Positions 8,056-17,112 of a DNA stretch of 64,000 bases are shown piece by piece. This DNA comes from an uncultured Erythrobacter sp. (lineage in GTDB: Bacteria; Pseudomonadota; Alphaproteobacteria; Sphingomonadales; Sphingomonadaceae), in assembly GCA_947501215.1 (NCBI GenBank), contig CANMUS010000006.1, positions 62,001-126,000 of the forward strand. The letters are read 5' to 3'. Position 1 is the stretch's first letter, and each line of letters starts with the position of its first letter. The position numbers and the translations under genes were made by a program. Under the pieces are notes generated by a model that searched no databases, was not told where the DNA came from, and saw only the letters and a list, made by a program, of their open reading frames with translations.

Positions 8056-8949
8056 ATGAACAAGCTAGCTATCGCCGCCGCTCTCGGCGCGGCATTTTCC
8101 GCATCCGTTGCCAGCGCTCAGGACCAGGGGGAGCCGGGCGTTGCCGCAAGTGCTCCGGAAGAAAATGCAGTCGAGGCAACCGTATTCGATGGCGATTTCG
8201 TCAGCGTCGGTGTCGGCGTGGCTTACGGGCCGAGCTATTCCGGCTCGGACGATTACACCGCTTTCGTCTTGCCGATCGTGCAGGGCTCGTTGGGCGGAGT
8301 GGACATCAACCCGCGACCCGCGGGTATTGCCCTCGATTTCGTCCCCGATCCAGATGAGGGCGTGTCGTTCTCGGCGGGGCCGATGATCAAGCTCAATCGC
8401 GACCGCGTCGATATCGACGACATCAAGGACGAGGTCGTTGCACGCTATGGTGAGCTGGATACGGCGATCGAAGTCGGCCCGAGCGTAGGTGTGTCGTTTC
8501 CCGGCGTGCTCAACCCGTACGACAGTGTGAGCGTCAATCTCGACGCAGTATGGGACATCAACGGTGCCCATAGCGGTCGCACGATCAGCCCGAGCGTGAC
8601 CTATTTCACGCCGCTTAGCCGCGGCATTGCTGCTTCGCTTTCGGTCAGCGCCAATCATATCGACGACGATTTCGCCGACTATTACTATTCGGTCGGACCG
8701 CTCAACACGCTGGTTCCCGACCCGGATGCCTTGCCGCTCTACCAGGCGGAAGGCGGTTTCGAGAGCATCGGGACCAATGTCCTGCTGGCCTTCGACCTCA
8801 ATGGCGATGTGACGGACGGTGGCCTCGCCCTGATCGGGCTGGCCAGCTACTCGCGGCTGCTCGGCGATGCGAAGGACAGCCCCTTCACCAGCATCCGCGG
8901 CAGCGCGGACCAGTTCATGGTCGCGGCGGGGATCGGCTACACTTTCTGA
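8056..8949 (+). CDS. MipA/OmpV family outer membrane protein
   Basis: 297-residue secreted beta-barrel. The start at 8056 is chosen because GTGAGGG precedes it and a typical signal peptide follows directly (MNKLAIAAALGAAF, cut after SVASA). The mature part shows the family's opening GVGVAYGPSYSGSDDYT and alternating hydrophobic strands ending in Gly-Tyr-Thr-Phe, an aromatic C-terminus suited to BAM-dependent insertion. Characterised relatives scaffold murein enzymes (MipA) or act as general porin-like proteins, and the exact role here is unknown. It is divergent from crtY and closed by a strong terminator at 8971-8997. Confidence 0.85.
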   Translation: MNKLAIAAALGAAFSASVASAQDQGEPGVAASAPEENAVEATVFDGDFVSVGVGVAYGPSYSGSDDYTAFVLPIVQGSLGGVDINPRPAGIALDFVPDPDEGVSFSAGPMIKLNRDRVDIDDIKDEVVARYGELDTAIEVGPSVGVSFPGVLNPYDSVSVNLDAVWDINGAHSGRTISPSVTYFTPLSRGIAASLSVSANHIDDDFADYYYSVGPLNTLVPDPDALPLYQAEGGFESIGTNVLLAFDLNGDVTDGGLALIGLASYSRLLGDAKDSPFTSIRGSADQFMVAAGIGYTF

Positions 8950-8970
8950 GCTTTTTGAGCGTAACAATTG

Positions 8971-8997
8971 AAAGGGCGGCCCGAGAGCCGCCCTTTT
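8971..8997. terminator. Bidirectional intrinsic terminator
   Basis: GC-rich hairpin AAGGGCGGC / GCCGCCCTT with a short CCGAGA loop, followed by a T run on the plus strand and preceded by an A run, so it can stop the MipA gene (plus) and the S9 peptidase gene (minus), whose stop lies 5 bp away. Confidence 0.9.
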
Positions 8998-9001
8998 TAT
9001 G

Positions 9002-11044
9002 TCAGCCTTCGTCTTCGGCTATCTCGAGCGTCGGCCGCGGACTGGGCATCTCCGCGTCGCGATCGCCGGTCTTCAGATAGGTATCGAACCAGCGCATCAT
9101 CCGCAGGTTGTAGTCGTAGCGGGCGGCAGCCTTCTGATTGCCGTGGCCCTCGCCCGGATAGAGTACGAGGCGTACCGGCACATCGGGCTTGCGCACTTTC
9201 ATCGAACGATAAAGCTCGTAGCTCTGGCTGGGCGAGACGCGTGTGTCTTCCTCGCCATGTAAAATCAGCAGCGGCGTGTTGGCCTTGTCGACATGGTAGA
9301 TCGGGCTGACTTCCAGCATCCCCTGCCAGTCGTCCCACGGCCACTTGCCGGAATGCACATTGTACATCTCGTACGGGATGTCGGTCGTGCCGAACTTGCT
9401 GATCTGGTTGGAAATGCCGACGAACATCACACCGGCGGCAAATTCGTCCGACAGGGCAGTCGAGGACCATGCCGTGGCGTAGCCGCCATAGGATCCGCCG
9501 GTCACCCCGACGCGGTCGGCATCGGCAATTCCGGCCTCGACCAGCGCGCGCTTGGCATCGACCAGATCGGTGAATTCGGGATCGGTGTAGTTGCCGGTGT
9601 GCTGCTTGGAGAAGGCCGTGCCGTAACCGGTGGACCCGCGGTAGTTCGGCAGGAATACGGCGTAACCCTGACCGGCGGCGACCTGGCCCGGGCCGCTGTA
9701 GCTGGTGTTCCAGCCATCGGACTCGTGGGCTTCCGGTCCGCCATGCACGTCGAGGATCAGCGGGGCGCCGCCGCGCGGGACGCCGCCGACCGGCTCGATC
9801 AATACGCCTTCTACCTGCTGGCCGTCACGTGCCGTGAAGGTCATCGTGCGCTGGTTGCCGAAGTCGATTTCCGATAGCCAGGGGTTGTGCGTCGTCCACC
9901 GCTGGAAAGCACCGTTGGACCAGACGAACAATTCGGTCGGGTGGCGCGCGCTGCTGGCTTCGACCGCGATCGTGCCGCCGCCGGTCTCGAGGCTGGAGAG
10001 CAGCAGGTCGCCGCCCTCATGTTCTTCGGCAACGCTGCCATCGGCATTGTAGATGCGCAGCGCGCTTTCAGCGCCCTTGTGGATCACTGCAGCCAGGCGA
10101 CCGTCGGCGAGCCATGCCGCGTCGACGGCGGCCTCCGGCGCGCCTGCGTTGAGCGCGCGATACTGGCCGCTGGCAACATCAACGAGATGGAGCGTCGTGT
10201 CCGCAGGGTCGTTCATATCGACACCGGCGATCATCGACAGCTGTCGGCCATCGGGCGAAACCTCGATATCTCCCAGCTTGCCCGGGGTTTCGATCACCCG
10301 CAGAACCCTGCCGCTCGTCAGATCGAGCACATGGGCGCGTTTCGACGTATAGGCATCGTCGATTTGCGGCGTCGGCGCGCTGTCGACCACCGCCGTGCGG
10401 CCATCGGGCGCGACCCGGAAAGCGCTCACATAGCCGGGAATGGTAACGGCGCGCGGATCGGCGTCCACTACCCCGCCGACATTTGCGGCGAACAGGCGGT
10501 TGAGGCGGGCTTCTTCCTCATAGACGATGGCATTGAAGCCGGCCTTGGCTTCCTTTTCGCGAGCAGTGTCTTGTTCGGCACCGGCCAGCAGCCACATGCG
10601 CGAACCATCGGGGGCCCAGGCATAGGCGCGGACATCCGCGCCATCGACCGCGGCGAGCTTGCGCTGGGCACCGCCGTCGACCGGAATGCCCCAGACCGCG
10701 CGGTCCTCGTCCTCATCGGCCCAGACGAAGCTTACCATCCGGCCATCGGGCGAGAACGCTATCGACGAGGCGCTGATGTCATCGGGCAGGAATTCGCGGG
10801 CATTGTTCGGGCCGTACGCCATGCTGAGCCGGAGGCTGGTCGAACCGTTGTCCTCGCCCTCGGTCACGTCGGGCAGGCTGGCAGTGGTGTAGGCCACGCG
10901 GCTGCCATCGGGGGAGACGGCGATCGTACCCACGCTTTCCAGCTTGGCGACGTCTTCCGGGGTCATCGGCCGGGCCTGCGCCTGCGCGGCAAGCGATGCG
11001 GTGGCTAGAAGGGTTGCAGCAGTAGTCGCGGCGCGAAGGATCAT
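9002..11044 (-). CDS. Secreted S9 family prolyl oligopeptidase/dipeptidyl aminopeptidase
   Basis: 680-residue serine peptidase exported to the periplasm. The start at 11044 is preferred over an upstream in-frame GTG because AGAGAGGA lies 8 nt ahead and a signal peptide follows (MILRAATTAATLLATASL, then AAQAQA). Residues from about 40 to 430 form PD40/TolB-like propeller repeats with several SPDGR motifs. The C-terminal alpha/beta hydrolase domain has the nucleophile in GGSYGGY (Ser about 518), Asp in HGEEDTRV (about 600) and His in GEGHGN (about 634), a complete catalytic triad. It should clip short peptides from N-termini. The divergent neighbour at 11226 is also a secreted peptidase-like protein. 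Confidence 0.92.
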   Translation of the reverse strand: MILRAATTAATLLATASLAAQAQARPMTPEDVAKLESVGTIAVSPDGSRVAYTTASLPDVTEGEDNGSTSLRLSMAYGPNNAREFLPDDISASSIAFSPDGRMVSFVWADEDEDRAVWGIPVDGGAQRKLAAVDGADVRAYAWAPDGSRMWLLAGAEQDTAREKEAKAGFNAIVYEEEARLNRLFAANVGGVVDADPRAVTIPGYVSAFRVAPDGRTAVVDSAPTPQIDDAYTSKRAHVLDLTSGRVLRVIETPGKLGDIEVSPDGRQLSMIAGVDMNDPADTTLHLVDVASGQYRALNAGAPEAAVDAAWLADGRLAAVIHKGAESALRIYNADGSVAEEHEGGDLLLSSLETGGGTIAVEASSARHPTELFVWSNGAFQRWTTHNPWLSEIDFGNQRTMTFTARDGQQVEGVLIEPVGGVPRGGAPLILDVHGGPEAHESDGWNTSYSGPGQVAAGQGYAVFLPNYRGSTGYGTAFSKQHTGNYTDPEFTDLVDAKRALVEAGIADADRVGVTGGSYGGYATAWSSTALSDEFAAGVMFVGISNQISKFGTTDIPYEMYNVHSGKWPWDDWQGMLEVSPIYHVDKANTPLLILHGEEDTRVSPSQSYELYRSMKVRKPDVPVRLVLYPGEGHGNQKAAARYDYNLRMMRWFDTYLKTGDRDAEMPSPRPTLEIAEDEG

Positions 11045-11225
11045 CGAAATTCCTCTCTCGAAAAGAACGGTTGGGCGCTTCATAGCGACCATCGCGCGAA
11101 GGGCAAATCATGCGCGAGTGCGCCATGCCGTTCGTCGAGCATGGGGCGACGGTCGTCTGCATCTTCGCTTGAGTCGATCTATCCCGTGTCATAGGTCGAC
11201 AACACACGAACTCCAGGGGATCGAT

Positions 11226-13043
11226 ATGACCAGTTTCCGCAGGGCCCTTTTGGCCGCTACCGCCTTCTCTTTCGTCGCCGCCCTACCTGGCGCTGCACTG
11301 GCGCAGCACACCGCTGCCACGACAGAACAGGAAAGCGAGCGCGATCGGCTGTTCGAGCTTTTCGCGGAATCGGATGCGCGCAGCCTGGAGCTGGAGCCCC
11401 TCAGCCGGCTGTTCCGCGGCGACGACACGAATGCCGATAGGCTCGGAGATTACCTGACCGACTCCAGCTTCTACGCCTCGCGGCTCGACACCCAGCTCAA
11501 TCTCGCGCTGCTCGACCAGATCGATCGCAGCAAGCTCAATCCGACCGACCAGCTAGCCTACGATGTTTTCAAATATCAGGAGGAAACAGCTCTGCGCGGC
11601 CAGTCCGACGAAATCCGCGCGCTGACCGAGGTGCGGCCGATCAATCACTTCCGCGGCTTCCATACCTTTTATCCGAATTTCGCCAGCGGCAATGGCGCGG
11701 CGCAGTTCAAGACGATCGCGAATTACGAGGACAACCTCAGCCGCCACGACGATTATATCGCCATCAGCGACCGCGCGATCGAGCGCTCGCGCGAAGGGAT
11801 GGAAAGCGGCGTGCTGGAAACGAAGCTGACCATTGGCCGCGTGATCGAACAGCTCGATACGCTGCTGGCGGCGCCGCTGGCCGAATCCCAGTTCATGGGC
11901 CCGGTCCAGAACTTCCCCGACGACTTCTCCGAAGCCGACAAGGCGCGCCTGACGGCGGCTTACGAAGCGAAAACGCGCGAGATCAACGCTGCCCACGAGC
12001 GGGTGCGCGATTTCCTGCGCGACGAATATCTTCCCATGGCCCGTGACAGCATCGGTCTCAGCCAGATGAAGGGTGGCGACGAGCTCTACGCCCAGCTGAT
12101 CGAGCAGACGACGACCTTGCCACTGGAGGCCGATTACATCCACAACCTCGGCCTCAGCGAGGTGGCGCGGATCAAGGGATCGCTCGAAGCGCTGCAGGCC
12201 GAAGTGGGCTACGAAGGCACGCTCAATGAGTTCTTCGACTACGTTCGCACCGACGAGCAGTTCAAGCCTGAAAGCCGCGAATGGCTGACGCAGGATTTCT
12301 ATCGTATCGGTGAGATCGTCGATGAAAAGATCGGCGATTATTTCTCGCTACTGCCGAAGTCTGAACTGAAGATCGAGCCTTACGATGTGTCGATCGAACG
12401 GTATTCCGCGGGCGGATCGTACCAGTCCGGCGCGCCTGACGGCTCGCGCCCAGGCACGTTCTATTTCAACGCCTACGATCTGCCGAGCCGCCTCACGACG
12501 GGCAATGTGACGCTCTATCTTCATGAGGGCGCGCCGGGGCATCACTTCCAGATCAGCCTTGCGCAGGAAAACACCGACCTGCCGGCCTTCATGCGCTTCG
12601 GCGGCACCACCGCCTTCGTCGAGGGCTGGGCGCTCTATTCGGAGACGCTTGGCTACGACATGGGCCTGTTCGACGATCCCTGGGCGCGTTACGGCACGCT
12701 ACAGGACGAGCAGCTGCGCGCCATGCGGCTGGTGGTCGACACCGGTATCCACTCGAAGGGCTGGACGCGCGACCAGGCGATCGCCTTCATGCTCGACAAT
12801 TCGGGCATGACGCGCACCGAAGTCGAAAACGAGGTCGACCGCTATATCGCTATCCCGAGCCAGGCGCTGGCCTACAAGATCGGTGCTTTGAAGATCCAGG
12901 AACTGCGCGATCGCGCCAGGGAGCAGCTCGGCAGCCGGTTCGACATCAAGGATTTCCACGCGCAGGTCCTCAACACCGGCGGCCTGCCGCTGCCTGTGCT
13001 GGAATCCAAGATCGACCGCTGGATCGCTAACGGCGGCGGGTAA
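11226..13043 (+). CDS. Secreted DUF885 family protein (putative zinc metallopeptidase)
   Basis: 605 residues with an N-terminal signal peptide (MTSFRRALLAATAFSFVAAL, cleavage after GAALA). AGGGGA stands 5 nt before the ATG at 11226, which fixes the start. The DUF885 hallmark HEGAPGHH begins at His 433 and is followed by FVEGWALYSE about 35 residues later, a gluzincin-like arrangement where two His and a Glu could bind zinc. Other parts are mostly helical and acidic. Family members are often annotated as hypothetical, and peptidase activity is inferred from the motif, not established for this protein. It is divergent from the S9 peptidase at 9002-11044, consistent with a peptide-using lifestyle. 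Confidence 0.88.
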   Translation: MTSFRRALLAATAFSFVAALPGAALAQHTAATTEQESERDRLFELFAESDARSLELEPLSRLFRGDDTNADRLGDYLTDSSFYASRLDTQLNLALLDQIDRSKLNPTDQLAYDVFKYQEETALRGQSDEIRALTEVRPINHFRGFHTFYPNFASGNGAAQFKTIANYEDNLSRHDDYIAISDRAIERSREGMESGVLETKLTIGRVIEQLDTLLAAPLAESQFMGPVQNFPDDFSEADKARLTAAYEAKTREINAAHERVRDFLRDEYLPMARDSIGLSQMKGGDELYAQLIEQTTTLPLEADYIHNLGLSEVARIKGSLEALQAEVGYEGTLNEFFDYVRTDEQFKPESREWLTQDFYRIGEIVDEKIGDYFSLLPKSELKIEPYDVSIERYSAGGSYQSGAPDGSRPGTFYFNAYDLPSRLTTGNVTLYLHEGAPGHHFQISLAQENTDLPAFMRFGGTTAFVEGWALYSETLGYDMGLFDDPWARYGTLQDEQLRAMRLVVDTGIHSKGWTRDQAIAFMLDNSGMTRTEVENEVDRYIAIPSQALAYKIGALKIQELRDRAREQLGSRFDIKDFHAQVLNTGGLPLPVLESKIDRWIANGGG

Positions 13044-13095
13044 AAGCGCCGAGCGGCATCTGGCGCCGTGAAACCGTGCCGATTAAGCCGGTTTC

Positions 13096-14268
13096 ATGGA
13101 CGCCCGCTCTTTCTTCCGTGACGCGCACTGGCTGACCGGCCAGCGGGTGCGCGGTTACGCGCTGCTCCTCGGGCTGGCCTCGCTGGCGCTGCTCGCGAAC
13201 AGTTTCGTCAAGGCGATGGGCGTCGATGGCACAGACTTCCTCGCCTTTTGGGGAGCCGGGCATGTCACCGTGCAGGGCGATTCGGCCTCAGCCTACGATC
13301 TGGCGGTCCAGCAGCGGGTGCAGACCGGCACCGGGAGCGAGGGCTGGTTCGCCTTCGTCAATCCGCCGCCGTTCCTCTTCGCAGCAGCGCCATTCGGAGC
13401 CTTGCCGTTTCCCGTCGCTTGGTTCGCGTGGGTTGCTATTACTTATGCGCTCTGGGCCTGGGCGGGCATCCGCGCCTTTCCGAGGTTGTGGCCGCTGGTT
13501 CTGGTTTACCCTGGAGCGCTGATTGCGGCTGGCCACGCGCAGACCGGCCTGCTGACCGGCGCGCTCCTGGTGCTGGCGGCGCATGCTTTCACTCACCGCT
13601 CCGTGTGGTCGGGAGCGGCGCTCGGCGCGCTCGTGATCAAGCCACATCTCGCAGTTCTCGCGCCCTTCTGGTTCGCTGCTAGCGGTCGGTGGAACGCATT
13701 CATCGCGGCAGGCGCCACGGCTGTCGGGCTCATTCTGCTGTCGTGGGCCGTATTCGGCACCGAGACCCTGCTGGCCTACACGACCAGCTGGGAGGCGAGC
13801 GCTGCGCTGATGGAAGGCATCAATCGCGACTTCCTGCTTCGCATGACGACCTTCTACTCGCAGACCCGACTGTTGGCGGGAGACAACGCAGCCTTCATCG
13901 CTGGCGGGCTTTCCTTGGCACTCGCGCTGGCTGCGACAGTACTGGCGGCGCGGCGTTTTCGCGGAGATCCATCGGCGATAGCTGCAACATCGCTGGCCGC
14001 GACCGCGCTCGCCTCGCACTATCTGTTCAATTACGACCTGCCCTTCCTGATCTATCCGACCCTGTGGGCCGTCGACCGGGGACTGCGCAACGGCTTCCGC
14101 CCCTACGAAAAGCTCGCGCTCGTCGCGCTGTGGTTCGCGCCTTACGCGACGCGCGCGGCCGCCTTGCCGCTCGGTATCAATTTGATGCCACTCGCCGCGC
14201 TGGTCCTGCTGTGGCTGATATGGAGTAGGGCGGCTGCAGAACATGTGGGAACCCGATCCGCCCGATAG
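13096..14268 (+). CDS. GT87 family (DUF2029) polytopic membrane glycosyltransferase-like protein
   Basis: 390-residue integral membrane protein with about ten hydrophobic helices. The N-terminal VDGTDFLAFWGAGH segment carries an acidic residue pair after the first helix, as in GT-C fold enzymes that use lipid-linked sugar donors, and VNPPPFLF and IKPHLAVLAPFW are typical DUF2029 motifs. Members such as mycobacterial PimE transfer mannose from polyprenyl phosphate on the outer face of the inner membrane. The acceptor here is unknown. It stands 52 bp after the DUF885 gene on the same strand and may be cotranscribed. No good ribosome binding site is visible before the ATG. Confidence 0.8.
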   Translation: MDARSFFRDAHWLTGQRVRGYALLLGLASLALLANSFVKAMGVDGTDFLAFWGAGHVTVQGDSASAYDLAVQQRVQTGTGSEGWFAFVNPPPFLFAAAPFGALPFPVAWFAWVAITYALWAWAGIRAFPRLWPLVLVYPGALIAAGHAQTGLLTGALLVLAAHAFTHRSVWSGAALGALVIKPHLAVLAPFWFAASGRWNAFIAAGATAVGLILLSWAVFGTETLLAYTTSWEASAALMEGINRDFLLRMTTFYSQTRLLAGDNAAFIAGGLSLALALAATVLAARRFRGDPSAIAATSLAATALASHYLFNYDLPFLIYPTLWAVDRGLRNGFRPYEKLALVALWFAPYATRAAALPLGINLMPLAALVLLWLIWSRAAAEHVGTRSAR

Positions 14269-14317
14269 GTGTTCTTACCCATTAGGACGGAGGGAAAGCA
14301 TTTCATGAGGTTAGCCC

Positions 14318-14473
14318 ATGTCGAGCATGTCCTTCCACAGTAGCCGCCCCGATCGGTGGGTGAAGCCGAAGCCAGTCAGCGACAGTTCCGCTCGCTTTCA
14401 GACCTATGGCAAGATCCTTCCGATGGAGAGCGAGGAGCCGGGCTTCCTTGCCCGTCTGTTCGGTCGGCGCTGA
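14318..14473 (+). CDS. Small conserved-looking protein, 51 residues, function unknown
   Basis: Short ORF between the GT87 gene and the terminator at 14491. It reads MSSMSFHSSRPDRWVKPKP and ends EPGFLARLFGRR, basic and without a membrane segment. AGG lies 7 nt before the ATG at 14318, and a second in-frame ATG is at 14327. Codon choice is close to that of the neighbours, and a strong terminator begins 17 bp after its stop, as expected for a real transcript end. I recall similar short basic ORFs with RPDRWVKP and FLARL segments in sphingomonads, but this is recollection only. An open frame also exists on the opposite strand. Confidence 0.5.
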   Translation: MSSMSFHSSRPDRWVKPKPVSDSSARFQTYGKILPMESEEPGFLARLFGRR

Positions 14474-14490
14474 GGGTTCAGTCAAAGGAT

Positions 14491-14528
14491 AAGGGGCCGG
14501 GAGTAACGTCCACTCCCGGCCCCTTTTT
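14491..14528. terminator. Bidirectional intrinsic terminator
   Basis: Long hairpin AAGGGGCCGGGAGT / ACTCCCGGCCCCTT around a 7-nt loop, followed by TTTTTC on the plus strand and preceded by an A-rich start. It serves the small ORF (plus) and the sodium:alanine symporter gene (minus). Confidence 0.93.
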
Positions 14529-14553
14529 CTGTGCCGCTACCTGACGGAGGCCG

Positions 14554-16077
14554 TCAGTATTCCTCGGGCTCCTCCGGTGTCGCGGCGTGGTGGTCCTTGC
14601 CCGCGGTCCGGTCGCCCTTGGCCAGCTTGAACACGACGCCCGAGAGCAGCGCGAGGGCAAGCAGGTTGGGCAGCGCCATCGCGGCATTCGAGATGTCGCC
14701 CAAACGCCAGACCAGCTCACTCGGCTGAGCCGCACCCAGCCAGATCACAACGCACCACAGCACGCGCCACGCCATATGCAGCTTGCGCTCGCCCGACCGC
14801 GTCGAGCCCTTCATCCGGTCGTAGAGGAATGTGATCGCCCGCTCCCCATAGTAGCTCCACGTCAGAAGTGTCGTGAACACGAACAGGATCAGCGCGATCG
14901 ATGCGACCAGAGTACCGATGGGAACGCTGGCAACCTCCACCGGGAAAGCGGCCGCGAAGGCCCCGCTCGTCATCTCGAACCCGACCCTGTCGGATTGCCA
15001 AGCATGCAGCACCGGCTCGCCCGCCGCGGTGAAATCGCCGCGCACAGTGAGGATGACGAGCGCCGTCATGGTGCAGATCACGATGGTGTCGATGAAGGTC
15101 CCGAGCATCGCCATGCGGCCCTGCAATTCGGGATCGTCCGTCTGCGCTACGGCATGGGCAATGGCGGTCGAGCCCTGGCCGGCCTCGTTGGAGAACAGGC
15201 CGCGCGCAACACCCGCACGGATGGCCAGGATGATGGCCGCGCCGACGAAGCCGCCGCTCGCCGCTTGCGGGTTGAACGCACCGTTGAAGATCAGGCTGAA
15301 CGTTTCCGGCAGATCGCCGAAGTTCAGGATCAGCGCGATGATTGCCATGACGATATAGGTCGCGGCCATGAACGGCACGACTTTCTCTGCCACGTTGCCG
15401 ATCGACTTGATGCCCCCGATGATGACGATGAAGACGAGGATCGCGACGATCAGCCCGCCGAGCCATTCCTCGATCCCGAACAGCTCGTTGAGGCCGTCGG
15501 CCACGGCGTTCGCCTGAATCGAGTTGCCGGTTACGAGCGCGGAGAACAGCGTGCCGAGGCAGAAAATTACTGCCAGCCAGGTGAACTTCGGGCCGAGGCC
15601 CATCATGATATAGCTCATCGGGCCGCCGCGCTTCACGCCGTCGCTGGTCGTCTCGCGATAGCGGATGGCGAGCGAGCCCTCGGCGAAGGCGAGCGCCATG
15701 CCGAACAGGGCGGTGATCCACATCCAGAAGATCGCGCCCGGCCCGCCGAGTGCGATGGCGGTTGCGACGCCGGCGAGATTGCCGGTGCCGACCTGTCCCG
15801 ACAATGCCGTAGAAAGCGCCGCGAAGGGCGAAATCTCGCCCGCGCCCTGGCTCTTGCGACCTGCGAACAGCCCCTTGAAGGCGCTGCCCAGCTTGACGAT
15901 GGGGTAGAACTTGAGGCCGACCATGATCCACAGGCCGATCCCCAGCAGGATGATGGTCATGGGCGGGAAGGGCAGGACTTCCGCCCCGTTCCACGTACCG
16001 CCCCAGATGAAGTCGGATATGTTGGTGACCGGCTGAATCAGCCGCTCGCCCAGACTAGGTGCCTGGCTGGTTGCCAT
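14554..16077 (-). CDS. AGCS family sodium:alanine/glycine symporter
   Basis: Inner membrane sodium-coupled uptake of alanine or glycine (AlsT/DagA type). The 507-residue protein has roughly ten to eleven helices and the family signatures GQVGTGNLAGVATAIALGGPG, here at about residues 93-113, and RGLFSNEAGQGSTAIAHAVA near 305-325. The start at 16077 (MATSQAPSLG) is preferred to an ATG 18 nt upstream because AGGGGA sits 9 nt before it. The C-terminus ends in a charged Glu-rich tail. It is a single gene between a terminator and the secE promoter region. Which amino acid it prefers cannot be told from sequence. Confidence 0.93.
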   Translation of the reverse strand: MATSQAPSLGERLIQPVTNISDFIWGGTWNGAEVLPFPPMTIILLGIGLWIMVGLKFYPIVKLGSAFKGLFAGRKSQGAGEISPFAALSTALSGQVGTGNLAGVATAIALGGPGAIFWMWITALFGMALAFAEGSLAIRYRETTSDGVKRGGPMSYIMMGLGPKFTWLAVIFCLGTLFSALVTGNSIQANAVADGLNELFGIEEWLGGLIVAILVFIVIIGGIKSIGNVAEKVVPFMAATYIVMAIIALILNFGDLPETFSLIFNGAFNPQAASGGFVGAAIILAIRAGVARGLFSNEAGQGSTAIAHAVAQTDDPELQGRMAMLGTFIDTIVICTMTALVILTVRGDFTAAGEPVLHAWQSDRVGFEMTSGAFAAAFPVEVASVPIGTLVASIALILFVFTTLLTWSYYGERAITFLYDRMKGSTRSGERKLHMAWRVLWCVVIWLGAAQPSELVWRLGDISNAAMALPNLLALALLSGVVFKLAKGDRTAGKDHHAATPEEPEEY

Positions 16078-16242
16078 TGCAAGAATTCCCCTCATACGAC
16101 CCGGATGGGTAAAGCGCGGAGGCTAGGGCCGAAGGGCGCGCTTGAAAAGGCCGGAAATGCGGCCGTTCCACCGCTTGCCTTTTGGCCGCGCACGGCCTAA
16201 ACGCCGTTGCGTCTTCCGACATTGGGATCACGAAAAGCCCCT

Positions 16243-16285
16243 CCCGGACTTGAACCGGGGCGGCGAGAGACCCTACCTGAAAGGG
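16243..16285 (-). other. tRNA-like fragment: T-arm and anticodon-arm look-alikes
   Basis: On the minus strand, 16259-16243 reads CCCGGTTCAAGTCCGGG, a textbook T-arm with a 5-bp stem and TTCAAGT loop. Sixteen to forty bases upstream, 16285-16271 reads CCCTTTCAGGTAGGG, which folds as an anticodon arm with loop TTCAGGT (CAG, leucine). The 3' strand AGGGGCT of a possible acceptor stem follows the T-arm, but no matching 5' strand, D-arm or CCA is found, so this is not an intact tRNA. It lies in the 251-bp gap before secE, a place where many bacteria carry a tRNA gene. Confidence 0.35.
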
Positions 16286-16328
16286 ACGTGGCGGAAGGCG
16301 CGACGAGTTTTACGCGAGAGTGCGAGCG

Positions 16329-16532
16329 ATGGCAAACAAGCAGAAAACCAGCCCGGCGGAATTCCTCCGGCAGGTGCAGACCGAAGGCAAGAAGGTCGTA
16401 TGGCCGACGCGCGAGGAAACCGTGCGCACGGCGATCTTCGTCGGCATCCTGACGCTGATCCTCTCGCTGTTCTTCCTCGGCGTCGATTCGCTGTTCGGCG
16501 CCGTGGTGCGCTGGCTGCTGACGCTCGCCTGA
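16329..16532 (+). CDS. secE: Preprotein translocase subunit SecE
   Basis: 67-residue single-span SecE of the SecYEG channel. A cytoplasmic amphipathic part contains the conserved FLRQVQTEGKKVVWPTREE, followed by one transmembrane helix (about residues 40-60). The ATG at 16329 (MANKQKTSPAE) is chosen over an in-frame GTG 9 nt upstream because it gives the standard N-terminus. nusG follows 32 bp downstream on the same strand, the usual pairing. Confidence 0.95.
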   Translation: MANKQKTSPAEFLRQVQTEGKKVVWPTREETVRTAIFVGILTLILSLFFLGVDSLFGAVVRWLLTLA

Positions 16533-16564
16533 TTAGCATTCTTCCGACAGGGTAATTTCGACAC

Positions 16565-17101
16565 ATGGCACGCTGGTACATCATCCACGCCTATTCCGGC
16601 TTCGAGAACAAGGTCCGCGATTCGATCATCGCCGAGGCCGAGCGCCTGGGCCTGTCCGAAGGCGTGGAAGAGGTCGAAGTCCCGACCGAGACGGTCACCG
16701 AGATCAAGCGCGGCAAGAAGGTCCAGGTCGAACGCAAGTTCATGCCCGGCTACGTGCTGGCCAAATTGAACATGACCGACGATGTCTACCACCTCGTCAA
16801 GAACACCCCCAAGGTGACCGGCTTCCTCGGCACCAACAACAAGCCGCAGGCGATTTCCGACAAGGAAGCTGCGCGCTATTTCGGCGGTGTGGAAGAAGCC
16901 AAGTCTGCGCCGAAGAAGCAGGTTTCGGTCGATTACGAAATCGGCGACAACGTCAAGGTGCTCGACGGCCCCTTCGCCAGCTTCAACGGGCTGGTCGAGG
17001 AACTCGACTTCGACAAGCAGAAGGTCAAGGTCTCGGTCTCGATCTTCGGCCGCGCCACTCCGGTGGAACTGGAATTCGAGCAGGTCGAACTGGTCAAGTA
17101 A
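16565..17101 (+). CDS. nusG: Transcription termination/antitermination protein NusG
   Basis: 178-residue elongation factor that binds RNA polymerase and couples it to Rho or ribosomes. The N-terminal NGN domain begins MARWYIIHAYSGFENKV and contains FMPGYVLAKLNM, and the C-terminal KOW motif is VKVLDGPFASFNGLVEELD at about residues 128-146. The gene follows secE. Unlike the common secE-nusG-rplK-rplA string, the next gene is a reversed retropepsin, and rplK begins 1.5 kb downstream. Confidence 0.97.
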   Translation: MARWYIIHAYSGFENKVRDSIIAEAERLGLSEGVEEVEVPTETVTEIKRGKKVQVERKFMPGYVLAKLNMTDDVYHLVKNTPKVTGFLGTNNKPQAISDKEAARYFGGVEEAKSAPKKQVSVDYEIGDNVKVLDGPFASFNGLVEELDFDKQKVKVSVSIFGRATPVELEFEQVELVK

Positions 17102-17112
17102 TCCGAGCGGGA

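Noticed and set aside
8065-8967. 300-codon minus-strand frame opposite the MipA/OmpV gene
   Set aside because: It runs into the terminator and lacks domain or start signals; the plus strand has a signal peptide and barrel pattern.
14587-16200. 537-codon open frame opposite the sodium:alanine symporter
   Set aside because: Translation is His/Asp/Arg-rich without any domain, typical of antisense frames over membrane protein genes.
16243-16285. Functional tRNA-Leu(CAG)
   Set aside because: Acceptor 5' strand, D-arm and CCA are missing.
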